This document shows positions 19,399-29,723 of a stretch of DNA of 49,908 bases, piece after piece (the first letter of the stretch is position 1; each line of letters begins with the position of its first letter). Below the pieces are notes generated by a model. That model had not been told where the DNA came from and did no database searches. It was given only the letters and a program-made list of their open reading frames with translations. This stretch comes from Shewanella hafniensis (GTDB lineage Bacteria; Pseudomonadota; Gammaproteobacteria; Enterobacterales; Shewanellaceae), in contig NZ_BPFD01000029.1 of the NCBI RefSeq assembly GCF_019655335.1, forward strand, positions 1-49,908, read 5' to 3'. The position numbers and the translations under genes were made by a program.

Positions 19399-20475
19399 AT
19401 GAAGCAAATTCAGGTTGATTTAGGTGTACGTAGTTATCCCATTTACATTGGCCAGAATTTGATGAGTGATGGCGAGACCTTGTCTCGCTACCTGCTTAAA
19501 AAACGTATTCTTATCGTCACCAATGAAACTGTCGCGCCTTTGTATCTTAAACAGATACAAGAGACGATGGCTTCGTTTGGTGAGGTAGAGAGTGTTATCC
19601 TTCCCGATGGCGAACAATTCAAAGACTTAGCACATCTAGATACTATTTTTACTGCACTGCTGCAGCAAAACTATGGTCGAGATTCTGTGCTGGTGGCTTT
19701 GGGTGGCGGCGTGATTGGTGATATGACGGGCTTTGCCGCGGCATGTTATCAACGTGGGATCGATTTTATTCAAATTCCGACAACTTTATTGTCGCAGGTG
19801 GATTCTTCCGTCGGCGGTAAAACGGCTGTTAACCATCCTCTTGGTAAAAACATGATTGGGGCCTTTTATCAGCCACAAATCGTGCTTATCGATACTTTAT
19901 GTTTACATACGCTTCCAGCGCGCGAGTTTGCGGCGGGAATGGCGGAAGTCATCAAGTATGGCATCATGTGGGATGCTGATTTTTTTCAATGGCTTGAAGA
20001 TAATGTAACGGCGCTAAAAACCTTAGATGCCCAAGCATTGGTTTATGCTATCTCCCGTTGCTGTGAGATTAAGGCTGATGTGGTTAGCCAAGACGAAACT
20101 GAGCAAGGTGTTCGTGCTTTATTGAATCTGGGTCATACCTTTGGTCACGCGATTGAAGCCGAAATGGGCTACGGTAATTGGTTGCATGGTGAAGCAGTGT
20201 CAGCTGGCACAGTCCTTGCTGCTAAAACAGCTAAGGCACTGGGGCTTATCGATGAGTCAATAGTTTGTCGTATCATAGCGTTACTACAAGCTTTTGATCT
20301 TCCAGTGAGTGCGCCGGAATCTATGGATTTCGACAGTTTCATTCAACATATGCGACGCGATAAAAAAGTTTTAGGCGGTCAGATTCGACTGGTGCTCCCA
20401 ACGGCTATAGGCCGCGCGGATGTGTTTAGTCAAGTCACAGAATCCACCCTTGAACAGGTTATTCGCTGCGCATAA
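19399..20475 (+). CDS. aroB: 3-dehydroquinate synthase
   Basis: This NAD- and metal-dependent enzyme cyclises DAHP to 3-dehydroquinate. The 358-residue protein has the family blocks [21 protein letters not shown] (about residues 101-111, NAD binding), [19 protein letters not shown], and the metal ligands in [11 protein letters not shown] and [10 protein letters not shown]. It follows aroK by 9 bp and precedes damX by 18 bp. The aroK-aroB-damX-dam order is the same as in E. coli. Confidence 0.97.
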   Translation: MKQIQVDLGVRSYPIYIGQNLMSDGETLSRYLLKKRILIVTNETVAPLYLKQIQETMASFGEVESVILPDGEQFKDLAHLDTIFTALLQQNYGRDSVLVALGGGVIGDMTGFAAACYQRGIDFIQIPTTLLSQVDSSVGGKTAVNHPLGKNMIGAFYQPQIVLIDTLCLHTLPAREFAAGMAEVIKYGIMWDADFFQWLEDNVTALKTLDAQALVYAISRCCEIKADVVSQDETEQGVRALLNLGHTFGHAIEAEMGYGNWLHGEAVSAGTVLAAKTAKALGLIDESIVCRIIALLQAFDLPVSAPESMDFDSFIQHMRRDKKVLGGQIRLVLPTAIGRADVFSQVTESTLEQVIRCA

Positions 20476-20493
20476 AAACTGTGTGGTGGGTGA

Positions 20494-21942
20494 GTGACGT
20501 TTCAGGGTTCTGTCTTGCTTCCTTCTCAGGAAGCCCTCATACAAAGAATGCATCATGTTGCCAGTTATAGCGATCAGCTGCTGGTGCTTTCTGGTGTCAG
20601 CGGCTCAGGCAAAACTACCTTAGTGACCGGATTAGCGACTGATTTTGACGAATCCAATGCGGCATTTGTGATTTGTCCTATGCATGCTGATAACGCTGAG
20701 ATACGGCGCAAAATTCTAGTCCAGTTAATTTCATCCCCGATTTTTGACGACGATATTCCCCTTGCCGATACCTTGTTGCGGCTTGCGAGTACCCAAACTA
20801 AACCCCTACATATTATTATCGATGATGCACATTTATTGCCTAAGGCATTATGGGCAGAGTGTATTATTCTCAATCAGATCCAGTGTGCGGGTAAAAATAT
20901 CGCCGTCACGCTCACGGTTCCACCGGCATTTTTAGCCGACCTATTACCCCAATTGCCTGAGCCGTTACGGCGGCAGATATTGCCTATCAATATTGAGCCG
21001 TTAACCATGCCCGAGCGTGAGGCCTTGTATCAAACGTTACTGAGATACAGCGAGCAAAATCCTTTTACGCCAAGGGAAATTGTACGTAGTCAGCTTGAGA
21101 AGCAAACGGGTACGCCGCAGGAAGTGGTCAATCTGTTAGATAAAGCCTTGCATAGCACGCCAGAGAAAACATCTTCTTGGATGAAGTATAAAGCCGTGAT
21201 GGTGACAGCTGTGAGCATGTTGTTAGCGCTAGGTATTTGGCTTGGTGTTACTCAACCATTTTCTGAAGAGCAAGCTCCAGAGGTCGTGACTTATCCATCG
21301 ATAGATTCACCCGCCTTCTTGTCCTACGGGCAAAAAGTTTTAGCGCCCTATTTTATGCTGCGCGCTGAGCAACTAAAGCTCGCTGCGGAGACTGCGAAAG
21401 TGATAGAAATCGAGACGGCAGAAGCCAAAACTGAACAAGCCGTTGATCCTTTAAGTGAATTCCACGGTGAAGCGCCACATCCTGTGCCTGACGATGCCGC
21501 TTTGATGAGTGTGGGTGAGGAGAGTAGCAAGTCTTTTGGTGAGGATAAGCCGCCTGAAGAGATCAAATCACAAGCCAAAGTAGCAGAGATTCAACCTGTA
21601 ACGGCTGCGACTGCAAAGGTTGAAAAGCCGATAACTAAAGTATTCTTTGATACGAAAAAGCCGCTCAAGGGTTACACAATACAGATTGCTAGTGTTGCTC
21701 AATTGGATACCCTGCGTTCGACACTAAAGAGTATCGAGCATGTCGAGGGTGTTCGCGTTGCACGACATAAGCAACGCTGGGTTGTCCTTGTTGGCAACTA
21801 CAGCAATAGCAAGTCAGCTTCGAATGCCGCCGCACAATTGGTTAAAGAGTATCATCTCGATCAACCTTGGGTTCGCAAATGGGCCGATTTGAAAGATTAT
21901 CAACTAGAAGAAAGTCTGCCAAATCGTGAAATTTCAGAATAA
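20494..21942 (+). CDS. damX: DamX cell-division protein (AAA ATPase plus SPOR domain)
   Basis: This 482-residue protein has an N-terminal AAA-type ATPase domain, with Walker A GVSGSGKTT at about 35-43 and Walker B LHIIIDDAH near 107. One membrane helix lies at about 233-251, a charged low-complexity linker at about 290-380, and a C-terminal SPOR domain at about 390-465. SPOR domains bind denuded septal peptidoglycan, so the C-terminus acts at the division site in the periplasm. E. coli DamX is 428 residues and has lost a recognisable ATPase. The ATP-binding motifs are kept here, as in many non-enteric homologues. It starts at GTG, 18 bp after aroB, and precedes dam. Confidence 0.92.
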   Translation: MTFQGSVLLPSQEALIQRMHHVASYSDQLLVLSGVSGSGKTTLVTGLATDFDESNAAFVICPMHADNAEIRRKILVQLISSPIFDDDIPLADTLLRLASTQTKPLHIIIDDAHLLPKALWAECIILNQIQCAGKNIAVTLTVPPAFLADLLPQLPEPLRRQILPINIEPLTMPEREALYQTLLRYSEQNPFTPREIVRSQLEKQTGTPQEVVNLLDKALHSTPEKTSSWMKYKAVMVTAVSMLLALGIWLGVTQPFSEEQAPEVVTYPSIDSPAFLSYGQKVLAPYFMLRAEQLKLAAETAKVIEIETAEAKTEQAVDPLSEFHGEAPHPVPDDAALMSVGEESSKSFGEDKPPEEIKSQAKVAEIQPVTAATAKVEKPITKVFFDTKKPLKGYTIQIASVAQLDTLRSTLKSIEHVEGVRVARHKQRWVVLVGNYSNSKSASNAAAQLVKEYHLDQPWVRKWADLKDYQLEESLPNREISE

Positions 21943-21990
21943 ACAGAGTACAATCATGGCCTTTATTTTTGTCGGCATTCATCAAGTTAA

Positions 21991-22830
21991 ATGATAAAAA
22001 AACACAGAGCCTTCCTTAAGTGGGCTGGCGGTAAATTTAAATTGGTGGATGAATTGGCCAGTTATTTACCTACTGGAGACCGTTTGGTCGAGCCATTCGT
22101 GGGTGCCGGATCCGTTTTCTTAAATACGGATTATCCTAGCTATCTGCTCTGTGACATTAATCAGGATTTGATCGAGTTATACCAGATTGTGAAGCATCAA
22201 CCAGAAGCTTACATTGCCGCAGCTAAGGCGTTGTTTGTTGATGAGATGAATCAAAAAGATGCTTACTATAAGGTGCGGACCGACTTTAATAAATGCCGTG
22301 ACCCTTTCCAGCGTTCCGTGTATTTCCTCTATCTAAACCGTCATGGTTTTAATGGTTTATGTCGTTATAACCGTAAGGGCGGTTTCAATGTGCCTTTTGG
22401 TTCCTATAAAAAGCCGTATTTCCCCGAAAAGGAAATCTGGGCCTTTTCTGAAAAAGCGCAACGTGCCGAGTTTAAATGCATAGGCTACGAAAAAGCCTTC
22501 GAGCAGACACGTAGCGGCGATGTGGTTTATTGCGATCCACCTTATGCGCCATTGTCGACTACATCCAGTTTTACGACATATGTTGGTGCGGGTTTTAGTC
22601 TAGACGATCAAGCACTGCTTGCCCGTCATTCTCGCCATACAGCACTGGAGCGTGGCATTCCGGTATTGATCAGTAATCATGATATTCCATTGACTCGCGA
22701 GTTATACCGCGGCGCTCACTTAGCGACAATCCAAGTGCAACGTAACATTAGTCAAAATGGCAGTGGCCGGAACAAGGTGGATGAGTTGATGGCGTTATAT
22801 GATGAAAACTATGATCCAAAGGAAGATTAG
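21991..22830 (+). CDS. dam: DNA adenine methyltransferase (GATC)
   Basis: Dam methylates adenine in GATC and thereby controls mismatch repair, replication timing and gene expression. The 279-residue protein (E. coli 278) has the SAM-binding segment FLKWAGGK at residues 8-15, FVGAGSVF (motif I, FxGxG type) and the catalytic DPPY at about 181-184. This order marks an alpha-class (D12) N6-adenine methylase. It follows damX by 48 bp without a good ribosome binding site. The convergent DUF2970 gene ends 18 bp later. Confidence 0.96.
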   Translation: MIKKHRAFLKWAGGKFKLVDELASYLPTGDRLVEPFVGAGSVFLNTDYPSYLLCDINQDLIELYQIVKHQPEAYIAAAKALFVDEMNQKDAYYKVRTDFNKCRDPFQRSVYFLYLNRHGFNGLCRYNRKGGFNVPFGSYKKPYFPEKEIWAFSEKAQRAEFKCIGYEKAFEQTRSGDVVYCDPPYAPLSTTSSFTTYVGAGFSLDDQALLARHSRHTALERGIPVLISNHDIPLTRELYRGAHLATIQVQRNISQNGSGRNKVDELMALYDENYDPKED

Positions 22831-22840
22831 GTTCGACATA

Positions 22841-22858
22841 GCTTAGGTTTAGCTAAGC
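22841..22858. terminator. Short hairpin between dam and DUF2970 gene
   Basis: GCTTAG and CTAAGC pair around GTTTAG. The hairpin overlaps the stop of the convergent gene. With no T run and only a 6-bp stem, it is a weak terminator at best. Confidence 0.3.
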
Positions 22859-23034
22859 ACTTGTCCTACGAGAAACATCAGACTTGCCACTAAAACGATT
22901 GCCAATACGATTCCCATAGCTATGTAAGGTAACGGTGAACCCGTTTGGAAGTCTTTTTTACGATTTTCGTCAGTTTGTACCCCGAAAAAGGCGGCGACGG
23001 TACTGTGGAATACTTGCCAGATACGGCTAAGCAT
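22849..23034 (-). CDS. DUF2970 small membrane protein
   Basis: The 61-residue protein has an N-terminal amphipathic segment (RIWQVFHSTVAAFFGVQTDENRKKDF, positions 4-29), then one membrane helix at about residues 38-59. FFGVQTDENRKKDF is the recognisable core of the DUF2970 family: a FGVQ block, then charged residues, then a helix. No function is known for the family. Its start codon shares one base with the stop of the upstream gene (TAATG), so translation is probably coupled to it. Both genes run against the dam-rpe direction. Confidence 0.75.
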   Translation of the reverse strand: MLSRIWQVFHSTVAAFFGVQTDENRKKDFQTGSPLPYIAMGIVLAIVLVASLMFLVGQVLS

Positions 23035-23399
23035 TAATAGGCGAGATGCGATGTAGTGGGCTTGAGGTCATCCATAGGTTTATCTTGATGGCCGTGTAAT
23101 AGCTCAAGCAGATCGACAAAGTGGAACTGACTCGAACGGTTTTTTCCTGTGAGCCACGTTTTCCAACTTAGGGTTTGTGCTTGATCGGCGCAACGATTAT
23201 TAGGATGACTACTAGGCAGAGCATTATTGTAACGGGTGTCACTGCTACAAGCGCATGAAGCTGTTTCGGTATTTTCCGTAAGTTTTTCAACGCCAAAAGC
23301 TAACGTGGCCACGACCACAGCAGTGAATGCCAACATCATAGATGACTTAAATGTCACTGACTTAACATAGTGTGAAAACAAACTAAACCGCCCCTTCAT
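23034..23399 (-). CDS. Hypothetical membrane-anchored protein with Cys-rich periplasmic part
   Basis: I do not recognise this 121-residue protein. It starts MKGRFSLFSHYV and has one membrane helix at about residues 21-39 (MLAFTAVVVATLAFGV). The outer part contains a CACSS motif and an N-N-R-C segment, giving three Cys in all. The start at 23399 is chosen because AAGGA lies 7 bases upstream. An in-frame ATG at 23426 has no such site. It is coupled to the DUF2970 gene by a one-base stop/start overlap, so the two probably act together at the inner membrane, but the role is unknown. Confidence 0.6.
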   Translation of the reverse strand: MKGRFSLFSHYVKSVTFKSSMMLAFTAVVVATLAFGVEKLTENTETASCACSSDTRYNNALPSSHPNNRCADQAQTLSWKTWLTGKNRSSQFHFVDLLELLHGHQDKPMDDLKPTTSHLAY

Positions 23400-23675
23400 A
23401 ACGCTTCCTTTGAAATGAACCAGCATTGCGCCTCGAGTATAACAAACTCGCCTAGTTTATGAACAAAAATTTATCAATTGCCGCCAAAATGCGCGTAAAT
23501 ATTAGCTTATTTTACCGAATCCAAGCCCCAATTGACTGCGATAGTTACAGAATGTGCTGCTTTGCTGACACGGGCATCGCGTATCAATTGCCAGAAATGT
23601 GGCTTTAGCTATAGAGGCTTAGCTTGGCTCAGGGTAAAATAAGGCACTTTTTATCCAAATAGCAGCGAGTGTTTT

Positions 23676-24350
23676 ATGCGTCCATTCTTGATTGCTCCAT
23701 CGATTTTATCTGCCGATTTTGCCCGTTTGGGTGATGATGTAAAAGCCGTGTTAGATGCGGGGACCGACGTAGTGCATTTTGATGTGATGGATAATCACTA
23801 TGTTCCTAACTTAACGATTGGCCCCATGGTGTGCCAAGCGCTGCGTAACTACGGTATTACCGCCGATATTGATGTGCATTTGATGGTTAAGCCAGTTGAC
23901 CGTATCGTGCCTGATTTTGCTAAAGCGGGCGCATCTATTATTACTTTCCATCCAGAAGCCTCAGAGCACGTCGATCGTACACTTCAGTTGATCAAAGAAT
24001 GTGGCTGTAAAGCGGGTCTCGTGTTTAACCCTGCTACACCACTGCATTATCTCGACCATGTGATGGATAAGCTGGATGTGATTCTGTTGATGTCGGTCAA
24101 CCCTGGTTTTGGCGGGCAATCTTTTATTCCATCGACCTTAGATAAGCTGCGTCAAGTGCGTGCGCGTATCGATGCCAGTGGTTTTGATATTCGATTAGAA
24201 GTGGATGGCGGCGTTAAGGTCGACAATATTGCTGAAATCGCTGCCGCCGGTGCCGACATGTTTGTTGCGGGCTCTGCCATTTTCGGCAAGCCAGATTACA
24301 AAGCTGTTGTTGATGAGATGCGTGCCGAACTTGCTAAAGTTGGGGCATAG
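23676..24350 (+). CDS. rpe: Ribulose-phosphate 3-epimerase
   Basis: The enzyme interconverts ribulose 5-phosphate and xylulose 5-phosphate in the pentose phosphate pathway. The 224-residue TIM barrel carries [13 protein letters not shown] at the start, [17 protein letters not shown] (catalytic Asp and metal ligands), [19 protein letters not shown] and LEVDGGV with the second catalytic Asp. Its length is as in E. coli (225). It lies 2 bp before gph. In E. coli, rpe follows dam directly; here an opposite-strand gene pair sits between them. Confidence 0.97.
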   Translation: MRPFLIAPSILSADFARLGDDVKAVLDAGTDVVHFDVMDNHYVPNLTIGPMVCQALRNYGITADIDVHLMVKPVDRIVPDFAKAGASIITFHPEASEHVDRTLQLIKECGCKAGLVFNPATPLHYLDHVMDKLDVILLMSVNPGFGGQSFIPSTLDKLRQVRARIDASGFDIRLEVDGGVKVDNIAEIAAAGADMFVAGSAIFGKPDYKAVVDEMRAELAKVGA

Positions 24351-24352
24351 GC

Positions 24353-25051
24353 ATGTGGGATAAGATTAAAGCGATAGCGTTTGATCTTGATGGCACGCTG
24401 ATCGACAGTGTGCCGGACCTAGCCGTTGCCACGCAGCAAGCCTTAGCCGAGTTAGGTTTGAAGAGCTGCTCTGAGGCGCAAGTGCGTACTTGGGTCGGTA
24501 ACGGTGCCGAAATGTTAATGCGCCGCGCCATGACCCATGCCTTGGGAGCGGATGTTGAGCAAACCGCACTGGATGCGGCCATGCCGATTTTTATGAATCA
24601 CTATCAAGAGAATCTTGAAAAACACAGTGCGCTGTATAGTGACGTGCATCAAGTACTGCAAACCTTGTTCGATGCAGGTTTTAAGCTCGCCGTTGTCACC
24701 AATAAACCCTATCGTTTTACCTTGCCATTACTCAATGCCTTTGGGATTAATGACTTTTTCAGCTTAGTGTTAGGTGGCGATACCCTAGCTAAGATGAAGC
24801 CCGATCCTTTGCCGCTGCAGCACTTATTGCATGAGTGGCAATTGGATAAAGAGGCGTTATTGATGGTCGGCGACTCTAAAAACGACATTTTAGCGGCGAA
24901 AGCGGCTGGGATAGCGTCAATCGGCTTGACCTACGGCTACAACTACGGTGAAGATATTGGGCTCAGTGGCCCAGATGCCGTATGTGAGCAATTTAGTGAG
25001 ATTTTGAACTGGGTAAACCTCTCAAGTAATAGGTGTTTACCCGTTCTTTAG
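24353..25051 (+). CDS. gph: Phosphoglycolate phosphatase
   Basis: This is a HAD-family hydrolase that removes 2-phosphoglycolate, a by-product of DNA repair. The 232-residue protein has motif I FDLDGTLIDS (residues 9-18, nucleophile Asp), a helical cap domain, motif II VVTNKP, and motifs III/IV KPDPLP and MVGDSKNDILAAKAAG. It starts 2 bp after rpe, so the pair is co-transcribed, and is followed by trpS 47 bp on. Other HAD phosphatases share these motifs. The symbol rests partly on the conserved rpe-gph-trpS order. Confidence 0.93.
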   Translation: MWDKIKAIAFDLDGTLIDSVPDLAVATQQALAELGLKSCSEAQVRTWVGNGAEMLMRRAMTHALGADVEQTALDAAMPIFMNHYQENLEKHSALYSDVHQVLQTLFDAGFKLAVVTNKPYRFTLPLLNAFGINDFFSLVLGGDTLAKMKPDPLPLQHLLHEWQLDKEALLMVGDSKNDILAAKAAGIASIGLTYGYNYGEDIGLSGPDAVCEQFSEILNWVNLSSNRCLPVL

Positions 25052-25098
25052 TCGATTTTTTATAGTCTTTTTAATATAGATAGTGGAGCAATGACGTA

Positions 25099-26097
25099 AT
25101 GACCAAACCCATAGTACTCAGCGGTGCACAGCCGTCCGGCGAATTAACCATAGGTAACTACATGGGTGCATTGCGTCAATGGGTTGCGATGCAAGATAGC
25201 CACGACTGCCTGTATTGTGTAGTCGACTTGCATGCTATTACCGTGCGTCAAGATCCTAAAGCGTTGCGCGAAGCTTGTTTAGACACTTTAGCTCTGTATT
25301 TGGCCTGTGGCGTCGATCCTAAAAAGAGCACAGTGTTTATCCAGTCACAGGTGCCACAACATACGCAATTGGGTTGGGCACTAAACTGCTACACCCAAAT
25401 GGGCGAGTTGAGCCGCATGACGCAATTTAAAGATAAGTCACAAAAGCATGCTAACAACATCAACGTGGGTCTGTTTGGTTACCCTGTGCTGATGGCGGCG
25501 GATATTTTGATTTATCAAGCGAACGAAATCCCAGTTGGTCAAGATCAGAAGCAACATCTTGAGTTAACGCGTGATATCGCGACTCGCTTCAATAATGCTT
25601 ACGGCGATACTTTCACTATTCCTGAGCCGTTTATTCCTGAGCATGGCGCGAAAGTCATGTCGCTGCAGGAGCCGCTGAAGAAGATGTCTAAGTCAGACGA
25701 GAACCGTAACAACGTCATCGGCCTGTTAGAAGATCCGAAATCTGTACTGAAGAAGCTGAAAAAAGCCATGACAGACAGTGATGAGCCGCCTGTCGTGCGT
25801 TTCGACATGGAAAATAAACCAGGCGTTTCTAACCTACTGAGTCTCATGTCGGGTGTGACGGGGCAAAGCATTGCAAGCCTAGAAGCCGAGTTTGAAGGCA
25901 AGATGTATGGCCATTTGAAAGGTGCAGCAGGTGAAGCGGTTGTGAGCATGTTAGAACCGCTGCAAGAGCGCTACCGCGCGATTCGTGCCGATCGTACATA
26001 CTTAGACCAAGTGATGAAAGCGGGCGCCCAGAGTGCGCAGGCGCGCGCCGAAGTGACGCTGAAAAAAGTGTACGAGAAGATTGGTTTGTTAGTGTAA
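25099..26097 (+). CDS. trpS: Tryptophanyl-tRNA synthetase
   Basis: This class I synthetase charges tRNA-Trp. The 332-residue protein (E. coli 334) has [16 protein letters not shown], with TIGN at residues 17-20 as the HIGH equivalent. It also has [31 protein letters not shown] for tryptophan and ATP contacts, and KMSKS at 195-199. The start follows GGAG at slightly long spacing; an ATG eight bases earlier runs into TAA at once. A strong terminator follows. Confidence 0.97.
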   Translation: MTKPIVLSGAQPSGELTIGNYMGALRQWVAMQDSHDCLYCVVDLHAITVRQDPKALREACLDTLALYLACGVDPKKSTVFIQSQVPQHTQLGWALNCYTQMGELSRMTQFKDKSQKHANNINVGLFGYPVLMAADILIYQANEIPVGQDQKQHLELTRDIATRFNNAYGDTFTIPEPFIPEHGAKVMSLQEPLKKMSKSDENRNNVIGLLEDPKSVLKKLKKAMTDSDEPPVVRFDMENKPGVSNLLSLMSGVTGQSIASLEAEFEGKMYGHLKGAAGEAVVSMLEPLQERYRAIRADRTYLDQVMKAGAQSAQARAEVTLKKVYEKIGLLV

Positions 26098-26117
26098 TCA
26101 ACCGATAGCGATAAATT

Positions 26118-26143
26118 AAGCCGACGTCAGCGTCGGCTTTTTT
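26118..26143. terminator. Terminator after trpS
   Basis: GCCGACG-TCAG-CGTCGGC is a 7-bp perfect stem, followed by six T on the plus strand and preceded by an AA pair. It also faces the convergent LysR gene. Confidence 0.88.
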
Positions 26144-26160
26144 GTGTCTGTATGCTCACC

Positions 26161-27033
26161 TTAGGCCTGTGATTTAAGCCAAGAGGAGAAGGCGGCAATC
26201 GCAGGTTCTGATAAACGGCGTTGCTTACAAAAGAAAGTAAATTCAAATCCAGTATGCACATCGGGAAGATTCAAGGCGACCAAACGCCCCGTGGTGATAT
26301 CACCTGCCACCATAAAGTCCGGCGCTAGGGCTAAGCCTTGGCCTGCAATCGCCGCCTCAATCGCCATCACAATATGACTAAACACATGTTGTTGTTCGTT
26401 ATCGAGTGGGATTTGGTGCGCCGATGACCACTTGTGCCAGTCGAGTCCGAGTGGGCCTTCATCGACAACCAGCAGGGCTTGTTGCTGGAAATTATTCAGG
26501 CTTATGTCGCGCCATTTAAGGTAGAAATTTGGGCTGCACACTGGGATTAGCCGTTCTTTGTGTAGTAACTGTTGCCAATAGCCGCGTTGATTCAGTTTTC
26601 CTGCGATAAAGATATCTGCCGTGCTAGTGCTGAGATCAGGATCTTGGGTGATCATCTCAAGGCGGATTTTTACGCTCGGATATTGGCGGCGAAAATCGGC
26701 GAGTCTGGGGATCAACCATTTCACCGAGAAGGAACTGTAAACTGCTAAGCACAGCTGCTGATTGGGCGTGTCGCGCACCTTCAAATTAAGATCACTTAAC
26801 TCGTTGAATATCCGCTCTAACTCTAGAAATAGTCCGTGTCCCTTCGGGGTTAACTGCAGTTTACGCCCCTGGCGGTCAAACAGTTGCTCGCCAAAATACT
26901 CTTCTAATACTCGTACTTGGTGAGAAACCGCACTTTGGGTGATGCACAGTTCATCGGCTGCCTTAGAAAAATGCTGCTGTCTGGCGGCGGCCTCAAACAC
27001 TTGCAGAGCGCGTAATGGTGGTAGCTTTCTCAT
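26161..27033 (-). CDS. LysR-family transcriptional regulator (GcvA-like)
   Basis: The 290-residue protein begins MRKLPPLRALQVFEAAARQQ. The winged helix-turn-helix (about residues 4-62) includes FSKAADELCITQSAVSHQVR. The rest is a periplasmic-binding-like effector domain, as in the GcvA/AmpR subgroup. The start at ATG 27033 matches the usual GcvA-like N-terminus; TTG at 27042 would add three residues. It is divergent from an EamA transporter gene 120 bp away, and the spacer has a perfect T-N11-A palindrome. It therefore probably controls that transporter and itself. The effector is unknown. Confidence 0.88.
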   Translation of the reverse strand: MRKLPPLRALQVFEAAARQQHFSKAADELCITQSAVSHQVRVLEEYFGEQLFDRQGRKLQLTPKGHGLFLELERIFNELSDLNLKVRDTPNQQLCLAVYSSFSVKWLIPRLADFRRQYPSVKIRLEMITQDPDLSTSTADIFIAGKLNQRGYWQQLLHKERLIPVCSPNFYLKWRDISLNNFQQQALLVVDEGPLGLDWHKWSSAHQIPLDNEQQHVFSHIVMAIEAAIAGQGLALAPDFMVAGDITTGRLVALNLPDVHTGFEFTFFCKQRRLSEPAIAAFSSWLKSQA

Positions 27034-27059
27034 AATTTTCAATATCTAAAGGCTTTAGT

Positions 27060-27074
27060 ATGAATTTAATTCAT
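27060..27074. promoter_or_regulatory. T-N11-A palindrome, likely LysR-type operator
   Basis: ATGAATTTAATTCAT is a perfect 15-bp odd palindrome. Inside it, T at 27061 and A at 27073 are 11 bases apart, the LysR-type recognition layout. It sits in the divergent spacer, 27 bp before the regulator start and 80 bp before the transporter. Confidence 0.55.
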
Positions 27075-27153
27075 CTAGCATGAGAAAGCATCATTTCAGC
27101 TTAAGTTTTTGGGGGATTATCATGCCGCCATTGAGATTTATGGATGTTAAAAA

Positions 27154-28038
27154 ATGCAACGCCCAGTTGTTATCGGTTTGATTTTATTGATAGTAGGTAA
27201 TCTATTTAGTGCCTTCTATGATGTGTCGATCAAGTGGTTACCGGACGATGCGAATGCCTCGACTTTCCTTCTTGTCAGGCAAATCTCCTCAGTCTTTATG
27301 TTGTTGCCAGTGTGGTTGTATTCACAGCGGCCGATGACGACACATATTTCAGTTCACCTTTGGCGTGCCAACATAGGCTCAGTTGGCGCGCTTTTTTTAA
27401 TTATTGGCTTGATGGCATTGCCACTCGCGACGGTTAGCTCATTGTTTTACTCGGCACCTTTGATGATCATCTTGATGGGGTATTTTTTCCTGAGGGAGCG
27501 GATCACTGCTGCCCAGACCATCTGCACTGGCTTAGGTTTTGTTGGTATTTTGATTATCCTGCGGCCGAGTGAAATGAACTGGTATGGCATTGCTGTGCTA
27601 TTTTCGGCTTTTACCTTTGCGGTGAATCAGTTAGCGCTGAAAAAAGTGCCTAATGCAGAGCATCCCGTGTTAACGCTGATGTTGTATAACTTACTGGGTA
27701 TTCCAGCGACGTTAGTGATTGCGGCGTTTCAGGGCATCGAAGGTTTGAGTTGGGAGCTGGTGGGCGTGGCATTGCTGAGCAACGCATTTTTACTTGTGTA
27801 TCATTGGTTTTGCGTGCTGGCCTACCGTAAAGCACAGGCAAGCGATATCGCGATTGCGGAATACACTGGCTTGTTATTTATTGTCTTTTTAGGCTGGTTG
27901 TTATTCGATGAGTGGTTGGATAACTTAAGCTGGCTCGGCGCTGCTTTGATTGTGTTGCCTTCGTTGTGTTTACCTTGGTTAGGGTCGCTGTTATCAAAAT
28001 CGACGCCTAAGGTTGCAGATACACTAACGGGGAAATAA
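27154..28038 (+). CDS. EamA/DMT-family transporter
   Basis: The 294-residue inner-membrane protein has about ten membrane helices and two EamA repeats (residues about 8-137 and 147-278). The first repeat ends with the helix pair before FLRERITAAQTICTGLGF, and the second has YTGLLFIVFLGWLLFDEWL. These are the usual DMT-superfamily signatures. The family exports amino acids, nucleosides and other metabolites; the substrate here is not evident. GGATG precedes the ATG. The gene is divergent from a LysR regulator that is likely to control it. Confidence 0.88.
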   Translation: MQRPVVIGLILLIVGNLFSAFYDVSIKWLPDDANASTFLLVRQISSVFMLLPVWLYSQRPMTTHISVHLWRANIGSVGALFLIIGLMALPLATVSSLFYSAPLMIILMGYFFLRERITAAQTICTGLGFVGILIILRPSEMNWYGIAVLFSAFTFAVNQLALKKVPNAEHPVLTLMLYNLLGIPATLVIAAFQGIEGLSWELVGVALLSNAFLLVYHWFCVLAYRKAQASDIAIAEYTGLLFIVFLGWLLFDEWLDNLSWLGAALIVLPSLCLPWLGSLLSKSTPKVADTLTGK

Positions 28039-28050
28039 CGCTGAGCGTTT

Positions 28051-28087
28051 AAGCCTAAGTATGCGAGTTGACTCGCGACTTAGGCTT
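28051..28087. terminator. Long hairpin between convergent EamA and dolP genes
   Basis: AAGCCTAAGT pairs with ACTTAGGCTT, and an inner GCGAGT pairs with ACTCGC around TG. Together they make a nearly continuous 16-bp stem. There is no T run, but the position between convergent genes fits a terminator. Confidence 0.5.
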
Positions 28088-28130
28088 CACTGCCTAAATA
28101 CTCACATTTCAACATACTTGAATTGTAAAG

Positions 28131-29299
<1,169 letters not shown>

Positions 29300-29396
29300 T
29301 CAGGATAAAGTGTTGCTATCATGCCATATTTCCACAAGCGTGTTGAGGCACAGACGTTAAAAATAATTTGTGGCGCTACTCTCGCACTATTGGCGC

Positions 29397-29723
29397 TTAA
29401 AAGGCATCGACGAGCCAATGAATTTGATCGGCTTCCATGGCGATGACATCGAAACGACAGGGCACATCGAGCCGATTGAGTTGCAAATAATGGTTGGCCG
29501 CTTTGCGAATCCGCGTTATTTGCGCCGTGCTTAAAGCCTGTAATGCGCCGCCATATTGGGTTGCCGAGCGATATTTTACTTCAACAAATACCCAATGGCT
29601 TTTATGGCGCATGATTAAATCAATTTCCCCAAATGGATAGCGGACATTACGTTCGACAAAAGTTAACCCTTGCTGTTCAAGGTAACGTTGTGCGTGCGCT
29701 TCTGCCTGTTGTCCGAGTGTCAT
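29397..29723 (-). CDS. yraN: UPF0102 / YraN family nuclease-fold protein
   Basis: The 108-residue protein belongs to the YraN family, which has a Holliday-junction-resolvase-like nuclease fold. The potential metal site is visible as GEIDLIM and VFVEVKYR, which is the E/D-E-x-K arrangement. A biochemical role is not firmly established. The start overlaps the lpoA stop by four bases (ATGA), so translation is coupled. About 110 bp without a gene separate it from diaA. Confidence 0.9.
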   Translation of the reverse strand: MTLGQQAEAHAQRYLEQQGLTFVERNVRYPFGEIDLIMRHKSHWVFVEVKYRSATQYGGALQALSTAQITRIRKAANHYLQLNRLDVPCRFDVIAMEADQIHWLVDAF

